Shown piece after piece: positions 42,429-50,033 of a stretch of DNA of 64,000 nucleotides; the stretch's first letter is position 1; every line of letters begins with the position of its first letter. The position numbers and the translations under genes were made by a program. This DNA is from Cronobacter turicensis z3032 (lineage in GTDB: Bacteria > Pseudomonadota > Gammaproteobacteria > Enterobacterales > Enterobacteriaceae): the NCBI GenBank assembly GCA_000027065.2, contig FN543093.2, positions 4,096,074 through 4,160,073 of the forward strand, in the 5' to 3' direction. The notes under the pieces are model-generated. The model saw only the letters and a program-made list of their open reading frames with translations. It was not told where the DNA came from and did not search any database.

Positions 42429-43493
42429 ATGATTGGTCCACAACGACCCCAACCCCAACAAGATAAAGTCGGCCTGCATATGCTGCAAAAGCTGGCGGCG
42501 CTGGTCATTATTCTGGCTGGCATTCACGCCGCGGCAGATGTGATTGTGCCGCTGCTGCTGGCGCTGTTTCTGGCTATAGTGCTTAACCCTCTGGTGACCT
42601 GGTTTATGCGCCGGGGCTTTCGCCGCCCTGTCGCGATAACTATCGTCGTGTTTGTGATGCTGATAGGCCTGACGTTGCTGCTGGGCGTACTGGCGGCGTC
42701 ATTCAATGAATTTATCGCGTTAATGCCGAAATATAATAAGGAACTGACGCGAAAACTCCTGCATCTTCAGGAAATGGTGCCCTTCATGCACCTGCATCTT
42801 TCGCCGGAGCGTATGCTACAGCGCATGGATTCCGACAAGATGGTCACCTTCGCCACCACGCTGATGACGCAGCTCTCCGGCGCGATGGCCAGCGCCGTAC
42901 TGCTGGTGATGACCGTCGTCTTCATGCTGTTTGAAGTGCGCCACGTGCCTTATAAGCTGCGCTTCGCGCTCTCTAACCCGCAACTGCACATCGCCGGGCT
43001 GCATCGCGCCTTAAAAGGCGTCAGCCACTATCTGGCGTTAAAAACGCTCATCAGCCTCTGGACCGGCGTGATCATCTGGCTCGGCCTGACGTTGCTCGAC
43101 ATCCAGTTCGCGCTGATGTGGGGCGTGCTTGGTTTTCTGCTCAATTACATTCCCAACATCGGCGCGGTGCTCTCGGCAATACCGCCCATGATCCAGGCGC
43201 TGCTGTTCAATGGCGTGTATGAAGTCGTCATGGTGGGGGTGTTGTTCCTGCTGGTGCATATGATCCTGGGGAATATCGTGGAGCCGCGTATGATGGGCCA
43301 CCGTCTCGGGATGTCCACGATGGTGGTGTTCCTCTCTCTGCTGTTCTGGGGATGGTTACTCGGGCCGGTCGGCATGCTGCTTTCGGTGCCGCTCACCAGC
43401 GTCTGTAAAATCTGGATGGAAACCACGCACGGCGGCAGCAAAATCGCCGTCCTTCTTGGCCCCGGCCGCCCGAAAACCCGGCTACCTGGGTAG
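42429..43493 (+). CDS. yhhT: AI-2E family membrane protein YhhT
   Basis: A 354-residue AI-2E/PerM-family protein with about seven or eight helices. NPLVTWFMRRGFRRPVA after helix 1-2 and NYIPNIGAVLSAIPPM near residue 240 are family signatures. Members export small molecules or act as sodium/proton antiporters; YhhT itself is uncharacterised. ATG at 42429 chosen over a TTG two codons earlier. In E. coli K-12 acpT follows directly; here the APE cluster lies between. Confidence 0.92.
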   Translation: MIGPQRPQPQQDKVGLHMLQKLAALVIILAGIHAAADVIVPLLLALFLAIVLNPLVTWFMRRGFRRPVAITIVVFVMLIGLTLLLGVLAASFNEFIALMPKYNKELTRKLLHLQEMVPFMHLHLSPERMLQRMDSDKMVTFATTLMTQLSGAMASAVLLVMTVVFMLFEVRHVPYKLRFALSNPQLHIAGLHRALKGVSHYLALKTLISLWTGVIIWLGLTLLDIQFALMWGVLGFLLNYIPNIGAVLSAIPPMIQALLFNGVYEVVMVGVLFLLVHMILGNIVEPRMMGHRLGMSTMVVFLSLLFWGWLLGPVGMLLSVPLTSVCKIWMETTHGGSKIAVLLGPGRPKTRLPG

Positions 43494-43531
43494 TACGGCT
43501 GACTTATCAGAGAAGGTATGACTGGATTGCG

Positions 43532-43557
43532 AGCGGGCAAAATAGCGCCCGCTTTTT
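43532..43557 (+). terminator. Terminator of yhhT
   Basis: AGCGGGC and GCCCGCT form a 7-bp stem with a short loop, followed by TTTTT, about 40 bases after the yhhT stop. Confidence 0.85.
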
Positions 43558-44071
43558 CATGTGCTAATTTTGTGTAGCGTCTGTAAATTATTTCGGTGAA
43601 TTACATTTCATATTCAAATACATTCAGATGCATTAGTTTCAATTGTTTCACAAATGTTTTTTATAGTTATTATTTTCTTGAACAATCAATGAGTTTTTAA
43701 ATGCCGTCCCCGTCAGCATTTCCCTTCCGCAGTACAAACACCTCATCTACCTTATAAAAAACAGCGACTTAAAAAACTTACGGTAAAAAGCGTTATTAAC
43801 GACTGGCTATTGCTTACGCGTTAACATTATTTTACTATTTATAAAAATAAGTAAATTCTGATTTTAAAAAGTAATAGCATCTTACGTCACACCGGACGTC
43901 TTATCGCCCGTCTCGTTGCCAGAAGATAGCCCGCCTTTTTAGATAATTTACTGAACGACCTTAACGCCAGACGGCGACGCCAGCAGATTGCTGGCGAAAT
44001 TTTGTGTGGCGGGACCAACACAGCGTCTCGTCGCCCTGTTGCGTTACTCATAAATGAAATATGGAGATTGT
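43558..44071 (+). promoter_or_regulatory. AT-rich region ahead of the aryl polyene cluster
   Basis: About 510 bases without a credible gene. The stretch 43570-43880 is strikingly AT-rich (many runs of A and T, for example around 43640-43690 and 43835-43880) compared with the GC-rich neighbours. It should carry the cluster promoter, and its composition is that of an H-NS-silenced horizontally acquired locus. An inverted GTCACACCGGACGTC/AACGCCAGACGGCGACG zone near 43890-43980 is GC-richer. I cannot place -10/-35 boxes with confidence. Confidence 0.55.
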
Positions 44072-44461
44072 ATGAAAAAGGTCACTAAATGGGTCGCCGC
44101 GCTGGCGGTCATGGGCGCTCTGGCAGGCTGCGCGCGTACGGCGCCTGTCGATAATATTCAGTCCACCGTGAGCGGCACGCACACGGCGCAGCAGGTCCGC
44201 ACCGCTATCCTGAAAGCCGGGAAACAGCGTGAATGGATGATGACTGACGCAGGCCCTGGCGTAATTACTGGTCGCCTGAAAAACCGCGATCACTCCGCTG
44301 AAATCCGTATTCCTTACAGTGCCAACGGCTACTCCATCAATTACGTCGGCAGCATGAACCTCAAAGCAAGCGACGGCAAAATCCACAAAAACTATAACCG
44401 TTGGGTCAATAACCTCGATAAAGACATCCAGCTGAATCTCTCTACGGGTGCGGATCTTTAA
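44072..44461 (+). CDS. Small lipoprotein at the head of the aryl polyene cluster
   Basis: A 129-residue lipoprotein: signal MKKVTKWVAALAVMGALAGC with lipobox LAGC (Cys20), then Ala-Arg, so sorting to the outer membrane is expected. The mature part is small and beta-rich (VITGRLKNRDHSAEIRIPYS) and ends LNLSTGADL. Many APE clusters start with a protein of this kind, called ApeA in some schemes, but no function is known. The start with GGAGA upstream was chosen, six codons inside the longest frame. A terminator-like hairpin separates it from apeB. Confidence 0.85.
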   Translation: MKKVTKWVAALAVMGALAGCARTAPVDNIQSTVSGTHTAQQVRTAILKAGKQREWMMTDAGPGVITGRLKNRDHSAEIRIPYSANGYSINYVGSMNLKASDGKIHKNYNRWVNNLDKDIQLNLSTGADL

Positions 44462-44474
44462 TCGCTTATGACGT

Positions 44475-44502
44475 AAGCCGGGCCTGCGGGTTCCGGCTTT
44501 TT
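44475..44502 (+). terminator. Terminator or attenuator between the lipoprotein gene and apeB
   Basis: AAGCCGG and CCGGCTT flank an 11-base loop and are followed by TTTTTC. The stem is 7 bp and short of a long T tract, so partial read-through into apeB is likely. It would set lipoprotein expression above that of the biosynthetic genes. Confidence 0.7.
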
Positions 44503-44528
44503 CTGCGTTAAATACTAAGGAAAGTTTT

Positions 44529-45596
44529 GTGTCCGCTCATTACAACAGTGATCCCCTGAGCGCGCTGGAAGCGATTACGGAAGCCCAGCGTATTGCGTTT
44601 GCGCCCATGCTCTTTCAGGCGGCGATCAACCTGCGTGATTCCGGCATTCTTGCGTTTCTCGATGGCAAAAACCGCCAGGGCGCGACGCTGGATGAGATTG
44701 CCGAATCCTGCGCATTAAGCCCTTACGCTATCAGTCTTCTGCTGGATATGGGTCTGAGCGGCCGCATTATTTTCGAACGCGACGATCGCTATTTCCTGGC
44801 TAAAACCGGCCATTTTCTGCTGCATGACACCATGACGCGGGTCAACATGGATTTTACGCAGGACGTCTGTTATCAGGGGCTTTATTACCTGCGCGACGCC
44901 CTGGAAAAAGGCACGCCAGAAGGCCTGAAAGTCTTTGGCGAATGGCCGACGATTTATCCGGCGCTGTCGCAACTGCCGGAGCCCGCGAAAAGTAGCTGGT
45001 TCGCCTTCGATCATTACTACTCTGACGCTGCGTTTGACGCCGTATTGCCGCACGTTTTCGCCCTGAACCCAAATTTAATTTATGACGTAGGCGGAAATAC
45101 CGGTAAATGGGCGCTGCGTTGCTGCCGATATAACAAAGATGTGCGCGTAACCCTGCTGGATTTGCCAGAGCAAATCGCGCTGGCGCGTGAAGCGGTTAGC
45201 ACGGCGGGGATGGCGGATCGCATCGATTTTCACCCGGTGAACATGCTGACGCCCACGCCGCTGCCGGGCGACGCGGATATCTGGTGGATGAGCCAGTTTC
45301 TGGACTGTTTCTCACCCGAGCAGATTGTCGCCATGCTGACGCGCGTCGCCAGCGTTATGAAGCCAGGCGCCCATTTATGCGTCATGGAACTCTTCTGGGA
45401 TGCGCAGAAGTTTGAGGCGGCCTCGTTCAGTCTGAACGCGTCATCGCTTTACTTCACCTGTATGGCAAACGGCAACAGCCGTTTTTATAGCGTCGTGAAA
45501 TTTACCGACTGGCTTGAGGCGGCGGGTTTTCACGTTAAACAACAACTCGACCATCTCGGTACCGGGCATACCTTATTGATATGCCAGAAAACCTGA
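44529..45596 (+). CDS. apeB: Aryl polyene SAM-dependent methyltransferase ApeB
   Basis: A 355-residue O-methyltransferase_2-type enzyme. The N-terminal dimerisation/winged-helix part (about 10-110, with LDEIAESCALSPYAISLLLDMGL) is followed by a Rossmann SAM domain with VGGNTG (about 188-193) and LLDLPEQI. It would methylate the aromatic head group of the polyene. A GTG start is used, with AAGGAAAG upstream. The 99-base gap to apeC is the largest inside the biosynthetic part. Confidence 0.85.
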   Translation: MSAHYNSDPLSALEAITEAQRIAFAPMLFQAAINLRDSGILAFLDGKNRQGATLDEIAESCALSPYAISLLLDMGLSGRIIFERDDRYFLAKTGHFLLHDTMTRVNMDFTQDVCYQGLYYLRDALEKGTPEGLKVFGEWPTIYPALSQLPEPAKSSWFAFDHYYSDAAFDAVLPHVFALNPNLIYDVGGNTGKWALRCCRYNKDVRVTLLDLPEQIALAREAVSTAGMADRIDFHPVNMLTPTPLPGDADIWWMSQFLDCFSPEQIVAMLTRVASVMKPGAHLCVMELFWDAQKFEAASFSLNASSLYFTCMANGNSRFYSVVKFTDWLEAAGFHVKQQLDHLGTGHTLLICQKT

Positions 45597-45695
45597 GACG
45601 TCACCGATGATTTTGAGTCACAGTAAAATGGTCGCAGCGCCCTTTTCCTGATGCTTCTGAGTCAGAAAAAACCAGTGTGCGGCGGAAGCGCGTGA

Positions 45696-46418
45696 ATGAA
45701 CTTTGCATTAAACCTTGTTGACTGGCAGGCGAGAGCGCCGGGGCTCAGCGAACCGACTCAGTGGTCAGACTGGGCGCAGGGCTGCCAGGCTATCGATCCG
45801 ACAGCGCCGCAGGCGAAGCTGACCGCCCTGCCGATGATGACCGCGCGTCGCCTCGCCTCCGGCAGCCGTCTGGCGGTAGAGTGCGGTCTGACGATGCTGC
45901 GCCGCCATGCCATTGACGCCGTCCTGTTTACCAGCCGCCATGGCGAACTGGAGCGTAATTTCCGCATTCTGACGTCGCTTGCGTCCCGACAGCCGCTCTC
46001 CCCGACCGATTTCGCCATGTCGGTCCATAACTCAGCCGTCGGCAATCTCACCATTGCCGCCAGCCAGCCTCTGGTCTCGTCGTCGCTCTCGGCAGGGGTA
46101 GATACCTTCCAGCAAGGGCTGTGCGAAGTTATGTGTCTGATGCAGGCAGGCTATCAGCGCGTCCTGATGGTCGATTTCGATGGCGCGCTGCCCGAGTTTT
46201 ATCACGGGCGCGTCCCGCAAAATATGCCGGTTTTTGCCTATGCCGTCGCGCTGGTGATTGAACCCGGCGACGCACTGCGCTGCCAGACGCAACCCTGCGC
46301 GCCAGCCCCGGAACCGGCGCTTTCACAAAGCCTGCAATTTTTGCGTCACTGTCTGCGCGAACAGTCAGAATTCACGTTGCAGGGCGAGCGGATGCTCTGG
46401 CACTGGAGCCGCCGATGA
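45696..46418 (+). CDS. apeC: Beta-ketoacyl-synthase-like chain length factor ApeC
   Basis: A 240-residue protein of the short 'ketoacyl synthase, N-terminal' type. At the nucleophile elbow the sequence is VSSSLSAGVDTF, with no cysteine, so it cannot condense on its own. In characterised APE systems ApeC acts as the chain length factor in a heterodimer with the ketosynthase ApeO. SVHNSAVGNLTIAA (about 108-121) is typical of this subfamily. It ends overlapping apeD by 4 bases. Confidence 0.85.
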   Translation: MNFALNLVDWQARAPGLSEPTQWSDWAQGCQAIDPTAPQAKLTALPMMTARRLASGSRLAVECGLTMLRRHAIDAVLFTSRHGELERNFRILTSLASRQPLSPTDFAMSVHNSAVGNLTIAASQPLVSSSLSAGVDTFQQGLCEVMCLMQAGYQRVLMVDFDGALPEFYHGRVPQNMPVFAYAVALVIEPGDALRCQTQPCAPAPEPALSQSLQFLRHCLREQSEFTLQGERMLWHWSRR

Positions 46419-47236
46419 ATACCCTGCTGGCGCGTCTCGACTGGCTCTGGCGTTTGCTGATGACCGGCTTTTGTTTTTCGCTATTTGGCGCAGGCGGTCT
46501 GCTGCTGTCCGTCGTCTGGTTCAATCTGCTTAATCTTGCAGAGCGAGACAGGCAGCGGCGTCGACGTATTGCAAGACGTAGCATTGCCGCCAGTTTCCGT
46601 TTTTTTCTGCGTGTGGCGAAGGCCGTAGGCGTGCTGGATTACGCGATTGACGGCGCGCAGACGCTGCGCGAGGAGCGCGGCTGCCTTGTGGTCGCCAACC
46701 ATCCGACGCTGATTGATTACGTGCTCATCGCGTCCGTTATGCCGGAAACCGACTGCCTCGTGAAAGGCGATCTGCTGCGTAATCCGTTTGTCAGCGGCGT
46801 TATCCGGGCGGCGGATTACCTGATTAATAGCCAGGCTGACCGTCTGCTGCCGCAAAGCGAGAGACGCCTGCGCAACGGCGATACGCTGCTCATTTTCCCG
46901 GAAGGCACTCGTACCCGCGTTGGCGAGCCCATGACGCTGCAACGCGGCGCGGCCAATATCGCCGTGCGTTGCCGTGCCGACTTGCGAGTGGTCACGATTC
47001 ATTGCAGCGAACATCTGCTTGATAAGCAGAGCAAATGGTATCACGTGCCGGCACACAAGCCGCAGTTTAGGGTCATGGTCGGCGAGCGAATCAATACCGC
47101 AGAGTTTTGTGAGGCTCAGGAGGCGTTCGAGCCTGCGCTGGCGGCTCGTCAGCTCAACCGCCATCTCTTGTACCAGTTATCACAGCAAACCCCACCTTTG
47201 GCAGGAATCCACAACGATGCAAGCGCTTTATCTTGA
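46415..47236 (+). CDS. apeD: 1-Acyl-glycerol-3-phosphate acyltransferase-like protein ApeD
   Basis: A 273-residue PlsC-like acyltransferase. One N-terminal membrane segment (about 10-32) precedes the catalytic NHPTLIDY motif (His-x4-Asp, about 93-98). The substrate-binding FPEGTRTR follows near 160. It probably moves the polyene acyl chain from carrier protein to a lipid-like acceptor, anchoring the pigment. It overlaps apeC by 4 bases and apeE by 20. Confidence 0.85.
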   Translation: MNTLLARLDWLWRLLMTGFCFSLFGAGGLLLSVVWFNLLNLAERDRQRRRRIARRSIAASFRFFLRVAKAVGVLDYAIDGAQTLREERGCLVVANHPTLIDYVLIASVMPETDCLVKGDLLRNPFVSGVIRAADYLINSQADRLLPQSERRLRNGDTLLIFPEGTRTRVGEPMTLQRGAANIAVRCRADLRVVTIHCSEHLLDKQSKWYHVPAHKPQFRVMVGERINTAEFCEAQEAFEPALAARQLNRHLLYQLSQQTPPLAGIHNDASALS

Positions 47237-47474
47237 AATTAAAAATCTGATTATCAACACGCTCAATCTGGAAGAACTGAGCGCCGAGGATATCGAAACC
47301 GATGCGGCCCTCTTTGGCGACGGGCTGGGTCTCGATTCCATCGATGCGCTTGAGTTAGGTCTGGCGGTCAAAAACCAGTACGGCGTTGTGCTTTCCGCAG
47401 AAAGCGAAGAGATGCGGCAGCACTTTTTCTCTGTCGCCTCGCTGGCGTCCTTTATTCATTCACAACGCGCATAA
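47217..47474 (+). CDS. apeE: Acyl carrier protein ApeE
   Basis: An 85-residue carrier protein with the phosphopantetheine serine at Ser41 in GLGLDSIDALEL. It carries the growing chain in aryl polyene synthesis. The ATG lies within the end of apeD (20-base overlap). AcpT at the end of the cluster is the likely activating enzyme. Confidence 0.9.
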   Translation: MQALYLEIKNLIINTLNLEELSAEDIETDAALFGDGLGLDSIDALELGLAVKNQYGVVLSAESEEMRQHFFSVASLASFIHSQRA

Positions 47475-47486
47475 AACGAGTTTGTT

Positions 47487-47738
47487 ATGGTTGATCAACA
47501 CGCTATTTATCAGGAAGTTTCCGGCCTCCTCGTCAAATTATTCGAAATCGATCCGGCGGACATTACCCCGCAGGCCAGACTGTATGAAGACCTGGAGCTG
47601 GACAGCATTGATGCAGTGGATATGGTTGTCCATCTGCAAAAAAAGACCGGCAAAAAAATTAAGCCGGAGATTTTTAAATCCGTCCGCACCGTTCAGGATG
47701 TGGTGGACGCGGTTGAGCGTCTGCTGAGCGAAGAATAA
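47487..47738 (+). CDS. apeF: Acyl carrier protein ApeF
   Basis: An 83-residue second carrier protein with Ser40 in LELDSIDAVDM and a lysine-rich helix III region (KKTGKKIKPEIF). Having two carrier proteins is standard in APE clusters, one for starter/late steps and one for elongation. It is 12 bases after apeE. Confidence 0.9.
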   Translation: MVDQHAIYQEVSGLLVKLFEIDPADITPQARLYEDLELDSIDAVDMVVHLQKKTGKKIKPEIFKSVRTVQDVVDAVERLLSEE

Positions 47739-47744
47739 GCGCGC

Positions 47745-48332
47745 ATGACCGGTATCCTGACAGCGTTGCGTCGCGTGAGCGCCCCGGTGACGGTGGTCCT
47801 CACCCTGGCATGGCCTTTCGTTATCCTGCTCGGCATCAGGCTTAACATCATGCGCTGGATGATTCCGGTGATGGCGCTGTTGCTGGTGGTCAGGCTGTAT
47901 CAGGCGCGACGGCTTGCCGGGCCGGGACGCTTTATGTCCGCCGGCGTCGCGATCGCGGGTATCACGTTATGCCTCGCGAGCCTCACGCTCAGACAGCACG
48001 ATCTCCTGTTGTGGTATCCGGTTGTGGTGAATGCGGTGATGCTGATGCTGTTCGGCGGTTCGCTCTGGCGCGGTATGCCGCTGGTCGAGCGCCTCGCGCG
48101 GTTGCGCGACCCTGAACTGCCCCCGCGCGCCGTGAGCTACACCCGTCGGGTCACGCAAATCTGGTGCCTCTTTTTTATTTTCAATGGCGCGATAGCCGCC
48201 GCTACTTGCCTCGCTGGCGATATGTCGCTATGGACGCTCTGGAACGGCGCCATCGCTTATCTGCTCATGGGGCTTTTGATGGCGGGTGAATGGCTGGTGC
48301 GTCGTCGTATTATTCAGCGGAGCGCCGTATGA
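47745..48332 (+). CDS. apeG: Membrane protein ApeG (COG4648 type)
   Basis: A 195-residue hydrophobic protein with about five or six helices. This family occurs almost only in APE and related fatty-acid-like clusters, and no activity is known. It probably positions the biosynthetic complex at the inner membrane. It starts six bases after apeF and overlaps apeH by 4 bases (ATGA). Confidence 0.82.
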   Translation: MTGILTALRRVSAPVTVVLTLAWPFVILLGIRLNIMRWMIPVMALLLVVRLYQARRLAGPGRFMSAGVAIAGITLCLASLTLRQHDLLLWYPVVVNAVMLMLFGGSLWRGMPLVERLARLRDPELPPRAVSYTRRVTQIWCLFFIFNGAIAAATCLAGDMSLWTLWNGAIAYLLMGLLMAGEWLVRRRIIQRSAV

Positions 48333-49693
48333 CCGCCTCTACGCTGCCTGTGGCCGAGTGGCTGAGCGCGCCGCGGCCTGACGATACCGTTGTCGCCTGG
48401 TCGTGCGAACGAGAATGGACGCTGGGGCAGTTACGCATTGACGTTTCACAACTCACGCAGACGCTGCTGGCGCAGCCTGGCGAACGCTGGGCGCTCTGCT
48501 TTGAAGACAGCTACCTGTTTACTACCGCGCTGCTGGCGGCGCTCCATGCGGGTAAGGTGCCGGTCATTCCGGGCCATCGCCGCATCGCGGTATTACGGGA
48601 GCAGCGCGGGTTATTCAGCGGCATTCTGACCGATCATCCGATGGACTGGGGCGGCCCGACGCTTATCGTTGCGGCAGGCGCGCCGGATGACGCGCCGCCC
48701 CCCGCGCTGCCGCCGTTAACGCCGGACAGTTATGTCGAGTTGTTCACGTCCGGATCGACCGGTCAACCGCGGCGGGTACGCAAACCCGTCGCCTGTCTTG
48801 ATAACGAGGCCGCTTTGCTGGCGCAGCGCTTCGCGCATCGCCTGGAAGGGTGTCGCGTAGTGGCGTCGGTCGTGCCGCAACATCTCTATGGCCTGACGTT
48901 TCGCATCATGTTGCCCATGGCGCTTGGTCTGCCGCTGCATACCGCGATGCTCTATTACGCCGAGCAGCTTGCCGCGCTGCCTTGCGGTCACACATACGCC
49001 TTTATCAGCAGCCCGGCATTCCTTAAACGTCTCGATAAACAGCTCGCCGCGCCGTCGCTGTCATTGATTATTTCCGCAGGCGGCATGCTGCCCTGGCAGG
49101 ATGTTCAGCATACCGTGGACTGGACTGACGTCACGCCGGATGAGATCTACGGCAGTACCGAGACGGGGGTGCTCGCGTGGCGCTACCGTGCGCAGGATGA
49201 TGCTCCCTGGCAGCCTTTTCCGGGCGTCGTCCTCAGGCAAGAGCAGGCACGCTGGCGCGTGTTCTCAGACATCATTCCCGAGCGCGAAGGGCTGCTGCTG
49301 GACGATGCGCTCCATGTGCTGGAGAGCGGACAGTTTCATCTGGCGGGGCGCCAGGGGCGTGTCGTTAAAATCGAAGAAAAAAGAGTTTCATTAAGCGATA
49401 TAGAACGCCGGATGCTCATGATTGAAGGCATCCATGAGGTCGCAGCGTTGCCAGTCACGCGCGGCGGACGTCAGGGCGTCGGGGTTCTGGTCGTCCTCAA
49501 TGGCGAAGGCGCTCGCCAGCAACAGCACAGCACCGGCAAACAGCTTGAGCTGTCATGGCGCCGCGCTCTGCTCCCGTGGCTTGAGCCGGTCGCTATCCCC
49601 CGTTACTGGCGCATCGTGGATGAAATTCCGGTCAACAGTATGAACAAGCGTGTCTATGCGCAATTAGAGGAACTCTTTCATGACCCCTCCTGA
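48329..49693 (+). CDS. apeH: Acyl/aryl AMP ligase ApeH
   Basis: A 454-residue ANL-superfamily ligase. The AMP-binding P-loop LFTSGSTGQPRRVRKP lies near 136-151 and YGSTETGVLAWR near 272-283. It lacks part of the usual C-terminal subdomain lysine motif but keeps SMNKRVYAQ near the end. It would load the aryl starter (from 4-hydroxybenzoate) onto a carrier protein. ATG chosen at the overlap with apeG. It overlaps apeI by 14 bases. Confidence 0.85.
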   Translation: MTASTLPVAEWLSAPRPDDTVVAWSCEREWTLGQLRIDVSQLTQTLLAQPGERWALCFEDSYLFTTALLAALHAGKVPVIPGHRRIAVLREQRGLFSGILTDHPMDWGGPTLIVAAGAPDDAPPPALPPLTPDSYVELFTSGSTGQPRRVRKPVACLDNEAALLAQRFAHRLEGCRVVASVVPQHLYGLTFRIMLPMALGLPLHTAMLYYAEQLAALPCGHTYAFISSPAFLKRLDKQLAAPSLSLIISAGGMLPWQDVQHTVDWTDVTPDEIYGSTETGVLAWRYRAQDDAPWQPFPGVVLRQEQARWRVFSDIIPEREGLLLDDALHVLESGQFHLAGRQGRVVKIEEKRVSLSDIERRMLMIEGIHEVAALPVTRGGRQGVGVLVVLNGEGARQQQHSTGKQLELSWRRALLPWLEPVAIPRYWRIVDEIPVNSMNKRVYAQLEELFHDPS

Positions 49694-50033
49694 AATCCAA
49701 CGACACCAGCCGTCGCCCGCGCAGGCTGAAATCGTGTTGCGCCTTGATCCCACGCTTTTCTGGTTTAAAGGGCATTTCCCGGTGCAGCCGTTGCTGCCAG
49801 GCGTGGCGCAGCTGGACTGGGTCATGCGCTATGCCGGTGAACTCGTTGCGCCCGGCTACCGGTTTCAGGGCATTCAGAATGTGAAGTTTCAGGCGCCGCT
49901 ACTGCCGGGCTGCGATGTCCTGCTTTCGCTCGACTGGAATGAGGCGCGCGGCGTGCTGAGCTTCAGCTATCACCGGCTGGCGGGGGACGCGCGCATTCTC
50001 TCCAGCAGCGGGAAAATCAAGCTATGTCGCTGA
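49680..50033 (+). CDS. apeI: 3-Hydroxyacyl-ACP dehydratase ApeI
   Basis: A 117-residue single hot-dog domain protein of the FabZ/ApeI type, with WFKGHFPVQPLLPGVAQLDW (catalytic His in GHFP, near residue 30). It dehydrates the hydroxyacyl intermediates, leaving the double bonds that make the polyene, with ApeP as its counterpart. It overlaps both neighbours. Confidence 0.87.
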   Translation: MTPPEIQRHQPSPAQAEIVLRLDPTLFWFKGHFPVQPLLPGVAQLDWVMRYAGELVAPGYRFQGIQNVKFQAPLLPGCDVLLSLDWNEARGVLSFSYHRLAGDARILSSSGKIKLCR

